From the NCBI GenBank assembly GCA_039934635.1, contig JBDTLT010000185.1:1-11390 (forward strand): 11,390 nucleotides of DNA, written 5' to 3'. The position numbers and the translations under genes were made by a program. Positions 6,619 to 11,390 of this stretch are shown here, one piece after another (positions within the stretch are counted from its first letter, which is position 1; each line of letters opens with the position of its first letter). Under the pieces are notes generated by a model. It made no database searches. It saw nothing but the letters and a program-made list of their open reading frames with translations, and was not told the DNA's origin. The stretch is from DATLFA01 sp039934635. GTDB taxonomy: Bacteria; Actinomycetota; Acidimicrobiia; Acidimicrobiales; WLNW01.

Positions 6619-6723
6619 GCTCAACTCCCTGTTGGATGCGATCGTACGGACGACCACTGACAACGAACGTCGTGTATCGCCGGCCACTACCATCGACGCC
6701 GCCGGTCAGAGGAGATTTCAAAC
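6619..6723. promoter_or_regulatory. Divergent promoter region between the selenoprotein operon and the P450 gene
   Basis: These 105 bases separate two diverging starts. On the plus strand a TANNNT hexamer, TACCAT (6688-6693), is followed by a Shine-Dalgarno AGAGGAG ending 9 bases before the GTG start of the P450. On the minus strand TACGAT (6646-6641) is a possible -10 for the operon, with AGGGAG just before its ATG. I could not place convincing -35 boxes at normal spacing for either. No clear operator-type inverted repeat is seen. Confidence 0.45.
6688..6693 (+). promoter_or_regulatory. Candidate -10 element of the P450 gene
   Basis: TACCAT fits the actinobacterial TANNNT pattern. Its surroundings, CTACCATCGACGC, match CTACCATCGGCGC before the phytanoyl-CoA dioxygenase gene at one mismatch. 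This predicts a transcription start near 6700 and a short leader containing the ribosome binding site. Confidence 0.4.
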
Positions 6724-7935
6724 GTGCAGAAGTTGGACCCGTTCGACAACAATCTGACCGAAGTGCCCTATGACGAGATCGCCGAGATGCGTGCTCGTTG
6801 TCCCGTGGCCCATCTCGACTCGGGCTTCTACTTCGCGTCGCGCCATGACGATGTTGCCGCCGCACTGAGAGACGGCGGGCCGCGCGTCAAGGTCTTCTCC
6901 CACGAGGGCAAGATGCGGGCACTCGATGTCGTCGTGCCCGACGACGAACAGTTGACGGGCGAGATCGAAGGCCCGCGCCACACCCGCTTACGGCAGTTGC
7001 TCATGACTGCGCTGCACCAACGACTCGTCGCCGCGTCCGAGCAATTCGTACGCGAACTGAGCCGTTCGTTGCTCGACGACATGATCGAGCGCGGCCGCGC
7101 CGATCTCGTCGCGGACTACGCGGTGCCGATCCCGTCGCAGGTGCTCGCCCACATCATCGGCTTGCCCCGTGAAGACTTCGTGCGGTTCCGGGCGTGGAGC
7201 GAAGAGGTCGTCAGCGGCGACTACGCCACACAGAACAAGTCCGAGCGAGGCGATGGCCTACAGGGTGCGCATCCGGAGTTCTGCGCATACATCGACGATC
7301 TCGCCGCCGATCGCCTCACGAACCCACGCGACGACCTCATCAGCCGCATGGTGCACGCCGAGGTCGACGGCTCACGGTTCAACGGCACACAGATCCGCAG
7401 TTCGATCGCGCACCTCATCATGGCGGGCAACGAGACCACCACCAATCTCATCGGCAACGCGCTCTACGAACTGCTGACGACACCGACGCTGCTCGAGAGC
7501 GTGCGGGCCGACCGCACGCTCATCGCGGCATTGGTGGAGGAGTCATTGCGGCGCGACCCTCCGGTGCTCATCCAGCCCCGCACGACGGTCACCGACGTCG
7601 ACCTGCGCGACGTGCCGATACCGTGCGGCGCACGCGTGGTGTTCAGCATCGCCGGAGCGAACCGCGACGCGGCAGTCTTCGACGAGCCTGACCAGTTTCG
7701 CGTCGACCGGCCGAACGCAAAGGATCACCTGTCATTCGGCGCCGGGCCGCACTTCTGCCCCGGCGCGCCACTGGCCCGGCTCGAAGCGCGCGTCGCGATC
7801 GAGGAGTTCCTCGACCGCTTCGAGCACGCACAGCTCGACACCGACTACGAGTACCGCAAGATCAAGGTGTTCTGGGCCAACGGCCCCGAATCACTTCCGG
7901 TCACCGTGACCTCGAAAACGCGCCGCGAGGCCTAG
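6724..7935 (+). CDS. Cytochrome P450
   Basis: A 403-residue soluble bacterial class I P450 of normal length. It has the I-helix oxygen-activation motif AGNETT (234-239), the K-helix ExxR (E273-S-L-R276) and the heme loop FGAGPHFCPG (338-347) with Cys345 as the iron ligand. The usual EGPRHTRLR (82-90) is present before the C helix. The GTG start is fixed by AGAGGAG 9 bases upstream, and the protein opens at the family's typical position. It would hydroxylate a small hydrophobic molecule using electrons from a ferredoxin and reductase; neither is encoded here. The general look is of the actinobacterial terpene/steroid/fatty-acid group, but I cannot name a subfamily or substrate. Asn-Glu in the I-helix replaces the commoner Gly/Asp-rich forms but retains the acid-Thr pair. 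The stop shares the palindrome CTAG with the converging gene. Confidence 0.96.
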   Translation: MQKLDPFDNNLTEVPYDEIAEMRARCPVAHLDSGFYFASRHDDVAAALRDGGPRVKVFSHEGKMRALDVVVPDDEQLTGEIEGPRHTRLRQLLMTALHQRLVAASEQFVRELSRSLLDDMIERGRADLVADYAVPIPSQVLAHIIGLPREDFVRFRAWSEEVVSGDYATQNKSERGDGLQGAHPEFCAYIDDLAADRLTNPRDDLISRMVHAEVDGSRFNGTQIRSSIAHLIMAGNETTTNLIGNALYELLTTPTLLESVRADRTLIAALVEESLRRDPPVLIQPRTTVTDVDLRDVPIPCGARVVFSIAGANRDAAVFDEPDQFRVDRPNAKDHLSFGAGPHFCPGAPLARLEARVAIEEFLDRFEHAQLDTDYEYRKIKVFWANGPESLPVTVTSKTRREA

Positions 7936-8927
7936 ACGAGGCCGCCGCCCCGAGGTTCGAGGCCAGCCGCCCGATACGCGGCGTCGATCACGCGCATGTT
8001 CGCGACGCTCTCCGAAGGCGGAGTGAGTGTGGGCGCACCGTCACGCACCGCGGCCACGAACGCACGGAGTTGGTAGTCGTATGTCGACCCGTCGGCGGCG
8101 ACTTTGACACGACGCTTCTCGCCGTCCACCGCAACCGTCATGCGCGAGCCGTACTGGGGCGCGATCGGATTGAGCACCTTGAGCGTGCCCTTGGTCCCCT
8201 CGACGCGGACCATCAGCCGCAAGAACGAGGCCGACCACATCGAGGCGAGCAGGTATCCGGTCGCTCCATCGGGAAAGGCGAGGTCGACCTCGGTACGCCG
8301 GTCGACGCCGTAGCCCCGCGTAAGCGACGCGGCCCACGTGACCTCGGGCTCGGTGCCGGCCAACGTGCGGGCCCAATGAATCGTGTAACACCCGGCGTCC
8401 ATCAGCGCGCCGCCGGCCAACTCGGGTTGCCACCGAATGTCGCTGCGCTTGAAGTTGGGGAAACACATCGCCGCCTCGATGTGGCGAAGATCGCCGAGCT
8501 CGCCGCCTTGCACGATCTCGATCATGCGTGCGGCCAGCGGGTGGTAGCGCCAATGAAACGCCTCCATCACCACGAGGCCGCTCGCGTCCGCGGCATCGGC
8601 GACGAGCTGCGCTTCATCCGCGTTTGCCGTGAATGGCTTTTCGCACAGGACATGCAACCCGGCGTCCAGCGCGGCAATCGTCCACCGACCGTGCAACGCG
8701 TTCGGCAACGGGATGTACACCGCGTCGAGACTGGCATCGGCCACGAGTGCTTCGTAGCTGGGATGCACCGTCTCGATCCCGTGCTTGTGGGCGAACGCCG
8801 CCGCCCGCTTCGGGTCGCGCGCGGCAATGGCGGCTACCTCGACCTCTCCGTTCGCCTTTGCCGGCTTGATCAACGCGTTGGGGACGATCTTGGCCGCGCC
8901 GAGAACACCGATGCGCAGGCGTCTCAC
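7932..8927 (-). CDS. Gfo/Idh/MocA family NAD(P)-dependent oxidoreductase
   Basis: A 331-residue two-domain oxidoreductase of typical length. The N-terminal Rossmann fold opens RIGVLGAAKI (5-14) and includes VYIPLPNALHG (70-80). The family signature EKP is at 96-98 with the catalytic Lys97. The C-terminal alpha/beta domain carries GGALMDAGCYTIHWAR (172-187), where D177 and H184 are in the usual active-site positions. Family members oxidise or reduce sugars, cyclitols, trans-dihydrodiols and related hydroxy compounds with NAD(P). The long C-terminal sheet and CYTIHW region resemble the dihydrodiol-dehydrogenase/glucose-fructose-oxidoreductase branch. The start is GTG at 8927, with only a weak GGGCG upstream. 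It lies 39 bases after the BVMO gene on the same strand, so the two are probably co-transcribed. It is cytoplasmic. Confidence 0.94.
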   Translation of the reverse strand: MRRLRIGVLGAAKIVPNALIKPAKANGEVEVAAIAARDPKRAAAFAHKHGIETVHPSYEALVADASLDAVYIPLPNALHGRWTIAALDAGLHVLCEKPFTANADEAQLVADAADASGLVVMEAFHWRYHPLAARMIEIVQGGELGDLRHIEAAMCFPNFKRSDIRWQPELAGGALMDAGCYTIHWARTLAGTEPEVTWAASLTRGYGVDRRTEVDLAFPDGATGYLLASMWSASFLRLMVRVEGTKGTLKVLNPIAPQYGSRMTVAVDGEKRRVKVAADGSTYDYQLRAFVAAVRDGAPTLTPPSESVANMRVIDAAYRAAGLEPRGGGLV

Positions 8928-8966
8928 CGAAACGCCCTAACCGACACGGGCCGCCGCGCTCGCCGA

Positions 8967-10853
8967 CTAGGAAAGCTCGAGGTCGTTCCAGTCGGGTGTG
9001 ATGCACATCTCGTAGAAGTACGGCGACTGCCACGGCGCGTTGACCTGTATCCGACCGAACTCGTTGACGTAGTAGTTCTTCTCGATCGACGGCGCGTCGT
9101 TGAGCAACAAGAGCCCAGAGGCTTCGATGTCGAGCGCCTGGTTGTAACGATCGTGGGCGGCGTGGGTGACTTGCACCTTGGTGCAGCCCTTGTCGATCAT
9201 CTCCATGAGGCACTGCGAGATGTAACGCGACCAGATCTGGTACCACGCGGGAAGCGAAGTGCCCCCGGAGACCGGCTGCGAGTTGGGCCCATAGAGCATG
9301 AACATGTTGGGGAAGTCGGGCACCATCAGGCTGAGATACGCACGCGGACCGTCCTTCGACCAACGGTCGTGCAGATGCGCACCATCGACACCGACGTAGT
9401 CCGCCGGCCAGAGGAACTTGATGACGTCGAAACCCGTCGCGGTGATCACGTAGTCGACATCGCGTACGGTGCCGTCTTCGGTCTCGATGCCGGTCGGCGT
9501 GAACCGGCGGATGCCGTCGGTGACCAACTCGACGTTGTCGCGCGTGAGCGCCTTGTACCAACCGTTGTCGACGACTGGCCGCCGCGTCATCGGCGCATGG
9601 TCGGGAGCGAGCTTCTCGATGAGATCGGCGCGTCCTCCTACCTCTGTGTTGATGTAGTTGGTGAGCATCTCGCGCACCGCGTCGTTCTTCTTGTTGACAT
9701 AGCCACCCTGAGCCTGCCATTCGGGATCGGCCACCATGAGGTCGTGTGACTCGAACAGCGACGCGGTCGCCGTGTAGCGCTGCCAATTCCAGTAGCCGGG
9801 CATCGTGTCGAGCAGCCAACGGATCTCGGGCTCGATGGGTTCTCCATACTTGGGACGCGGGCTGATCCACTGTGCCGTTCGCACGAAGACGTAGGCCTGC
9901 TTTGCGTCCCTCGCGATGGGCGCAACCAACTGCACGCCAGTCGAGCCGTTGCCGATCACGGCGACCGACTTGCCGGCCACGTCGTAGTCGGGCGACCACT
10001 GCGTCGGATGCACGATCTTGCCGCCGTACGCCTCGCTGCCGGCGAAGTCGACGAACTTCGGGTTGGCGAAGACCCCGACCGCGCTGACGACGGCGTTGGC
10101 CTCGGCCTCGAACGTCGAGCCGTCAGGGCGCCCGAACGTCAGGTGCCACACGGACCGGTCCGCGTCCCAACGCGCTTCTTTCAAATCGCTGTTGAAGCTG
10201 AGGTGCTCCCACATGCCGTGCTTCTTCGAGACGTACTCGAGGTAGCCCTGCACCTCGGATTGCCGCGCGAAGTATTCGGACCACGGATAGTTCTTCTCGA
10301 AGTTGTATTCGTAGGTCGAACTCGCGGTGTCGACGCGGGCGTCGGGGTATTTGTTGATGCTCCACACACCACCGACCTCGTGCCGGCGTTCGTAGATCGT
10401 GTACGGGATGCCGAGGTTTTCGAACTGCGCACCGGCCGCAAGGCCGCTGAAGCCGGCGCCGATTACCGCGACGTGGAAATCTGCGGGCATCTTCTCCTTG
10501 ACACCTTCGGGCCACTCGGCGTTCCATGGTCGCTCGTCGAATGCCGGTAGATCACGGCGCGCCAAGAACTCTTGATTGGTCATCGCGACACCGGTCGCCA
10601 TTTCCATCAGGTGTTGCAACTCGGCTTCGGTCGGCTTGTCGAGCGTGGTCGCTGCGGCCTTGGTCTTCAGGTAGTCGACCGCCTTCGCGATCAACTTCTG
10701 GCGGTCGTCCGGGCTGAGCTGTGCCACGGGGCCGAGCGCCTCGACTTCGGGGTCTTTCGTGGCCTGGAACAGCGCGACCCGCACGGCGGCGAGGTCGGCC
10801 GTCTCGACCGCTCGCCGGATGAACGCTTCGTCGACTTCTGCACCCATGGTCAT
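8967..10853 (-). CDS. Flavin-containing Baeyer-Villiger-type monooxygenase, HAPMO-like with N-terminal extension
   Basis: A 628-residue enzyme. About 125 residues precede the FAD Rossmann motif GAGFSG (132-137), an arrangement known from 4-hydroxyacetophenone monooxygenase. A second, NADPH-type motif GNGSTG lies at 301-306. The Baeyer-Villiger fingerprint FxGxxxHxxxW(P/D) appears as YGGKIVHPTQWS (276-287), so the first Phe is Tyr and the final Pro/Asp is Ser. ATGFD is at 472-476. MLYGPNSQPVSGGTSLPAW near the C-terminus also fits the HAPMO group. Known relatives insert oxygen next to a ketone to give an ester or lactone, or oxidise heteroatoms, using NADPH and O2. The substrate here is unknown. 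ATG 10853 has GGAGAG just upstream; a second ATG two codons later is possible. It is probably co-transcribed with the following oxidoreductase. Confidence 0.94.
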   Translation of the reverse strand: MTMGAEVDEAFIRRAVETADLAAVRVALFQATKDPEVEALGPVAQLSPDDRQKLIAKAVDYLKTKAAATTLDKPTEAELQHLMEMATGVAMTNQEFLARRDLPAFDERPWNAEWPEGVKEKMPADFHVAVIGAGFSGLAAGAQFENLGIPYTIYERRHEVGGVWSINKYPDARVDTASSTYEYNFEKNYPWSEYFARQSEVQGYLEYVSKKHGMWEHLSFNSDLKEARWDADRSVWHLTFGRPDGSTFEAEANAVVSAVGVFANPKFVDFAGSEAYGGKIVHPTQWSPDYDVAGKSVAVIGNGSTGVQLVAPIARDAKQAYVFVRTAQWISPRPKYGEPIEPEIRWLLDTMPGYWNWQRYTATASLFESHDLMVADPEWQAQGGYVNKKNDAVREMLTNYINTEVGGRADLIEKLAPDHAPMTRRPVVDNGWYKALTRDNVELVTDGIRRFTPTGIETEDGTVRDVDYVITATGFDVIKFLWPADYVGVDGAHLHDRWSKDGPRAYLSLMVPDFPNMFMLYGPNSQPVSGGTSLPAWYQIWSRYISQCLMEMIDKGCTKVQVTHAAHDRYNQALDIEASGLLLLNDAPSIEKNYYVNEFGRIQVNAPWQSPYFYEMCITPDWNDLELS

Positions 10854-10954
10854 CCCACTCTCCGATTCACCCGGACCGTACCAGCGCCCTCGCCCCCGAC
10901 TCCATGCGGAACCCGGTCCCGGGGCTGCTCCGGCCCCTTCGCTACCATCGGCGC
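10854..10954. promoter_or_regulatory. Divergent promoter region between the BVMO and phytanoyl-CoA dioxygenase genes
   Basis: These 101 bases hold two opposed start signals. On the minus strand TACGGT (10880-10875) is a possible -10, leading to a short leader with GGAGAG before the BVMO ATG. On the plus strand TACCAT (10943-10948) lies 6 bases before the ATG. Between them GGGGC (10921-10925) can pair with GCCCC (10933-10937), a short GC stem of unclear meaning. No strong -35 box is visible. Confidence 0.4.
10943..10948 (+). promoter_or_regulatory. Candidate -10 element giving a leaderless mRNA
   Basis: TACCAT ends 6 bases before the ATG at 10955, and no Shine-Dalgarno sequence lies between. 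With the usual 6-7 base distance from -10 to the transcription start, the mRNA would begin at or next to the ATG. Leaderless genes with this layout are common in actinobacteria. Confidence 0.45.
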
Positions 10955-11390
10955 ATGTCGTTTTCGGCCGCGTTGCTCACCGACGAGGAACTCTCCACCT
11001 ACGAACGAGACGGCCAGGTCGTCCCCTGCGGCTACCACCTGCCCGACGATGCGTTGGCGCGGTTACGGGGGGCCGCCGACCGCATCATCGACCAGACCGC
11101 GACCCGGGATCCAGACCTCGTGCTGGTGGCCCACCTCCCCAACCGTGACGGCATCAACGGCCTCGACGGTGGTGAGGAGATCTTCAAGGTGCTCATCGAG
11201 CCGTCGCTGCTCGATCTCGTCGAACAGGTCATCGGACCGGACATCATCTTGTGGGGCAGCAGCGTCTTCGCCAAACCGCCGGGAGTCGGCAAGGCGGTGC
11301 AATGGCACCAAGAGGGTCACTACTGGCCAATGCGTCCGCTCATCGCGACCAGCGCGTGGATCGCCATCGACGACGCGTCACCCGAGAACG
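10955..11390 (+). CDS. Phytanoyl-CoA dioxygenase (PhyH) family protein, N-terminal part
   Basis: The frame runs from ATG 10955 to the window end without a stop, giving 145 residues of a family that is usually about 250-300. It opens with a helix LTDEELSTYERDGQVV (8-23) typical of the family and reaches the iron site at WHQEGHYWPMRPL (117-129). It ends in AWIAIDDASPEN, which matches the segment that normally leads to GCLRVIPGSH. H118 and E120 would be the first two ligands of the 2-His-1-carboxylate Fe(II) triad. The carboxylate is Glu where Asp is commoner. The distal His and the 2-oxoglutarate Arg lie outside the window. Known relatives hydroxylate acyl-CoA or small molecules with 2-oxoglutarate and O2. 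The next gene to the left diverges. Confidence 0.9.
   Translation, partial: MSFSAALLTDEELSTYERDGQVVPCGYHLPDDALARLRGAADRIIDQTATRDPDLVLVAHLPNRDGINGLDGGEEIFKVLIEPSLLDLVEQVIGPDIILWGSSVFAKPPGVGKAVQWHQEGHYWPMRPLIATSAWIAIDDASPEN

Noticed and set aside
6619..6693. Longer N-terminus (start at 6693) for the 346-aa protein.
   Set aside because: The ATG at 6618 has a good AGGGAG ribosome binding site. The extension would run through the divergent promoter region and overlap the P450 -10 candidate.
8070..9749. Long open frame of 559 codons on the plus strand.
   Set aside because: It runs antisense across both the Gfo/Idh/MocA and the BVMO genes, has an Arg/His/Val-rich composition and no recognisable domain. 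High GC content produces such frames.
10921..10937. GC hairpin GGGGC/GCCCC as a terminator or riboswitch.
   Set aside because: It lies between divergent genes where no transcript ends, is only 5 bp, and has no T-run or recognisable aptamer.

Overview
The window is high-GC, codon-dense DNA with GTG and TTG starts and TANNNT-type -10 hexamers. This suits an actinobacterium; an Acidimicrobiia-like lineage is my guess. It holds ten protein genes, two of them cut by the window edges. I see no RNA genes, insertion sequences or CRISPR arrays.

Left edge (1-272, +): the C-terminal end of an unrecognised, probably beta-rich protein, running toward an oppositely oriented block.

Block A (291-6618, all -): six tightly packed genes that look like one operon, transcribed from about 6620 down to 291. 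In transcription order they are: an unrecognised 346-aa protein; a 377-aa protein of a conserved uncharacterised family; a UGSC-family selenoprotein; a DUF1214-like protein; a fused alpha/beta E1 of a thiamine-diphosphate 2-oxoacid dehydrogenase; and a SnoaL-like/NTF2-fold protein. The first three are coupled by 4-base overlaps. The rest are separated by 13-26 bases.

The main result is at 3894-4451. Two apparent small ORFs are a single gene interrupted by one in-frame TGA (4145-4143), in the exact context I-G-D-U-G-S-C-S-S-C. That is the signature of the UGSC selenoprotein family. A 6-bp hairpin starts 12 nt after the TGA and has a bacterial SECIS-like form. The organism should therefore have SelA, SelB, SelC and SelD elsewhere.

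Block B (6724-11390): a cytochrome P450 (+) diverges from block A. A Gfo/Idh/MocA oxidoreductase (-) converges on it, with the two stop codons sharing CTAG. Next come a HAPMO-like Baeyer-Villiger monooxygenase (-) and, diverging from it, the start of a phytanoyl-CoA dioxygenase family gene (+, cut by the window end).

Taken together, the window looks like an accessory catabolic region: oxygenases and oxidoreductases beside a selenium-dependent operon of unknown substrate. The link between the two blocks is inferred only from proximity.
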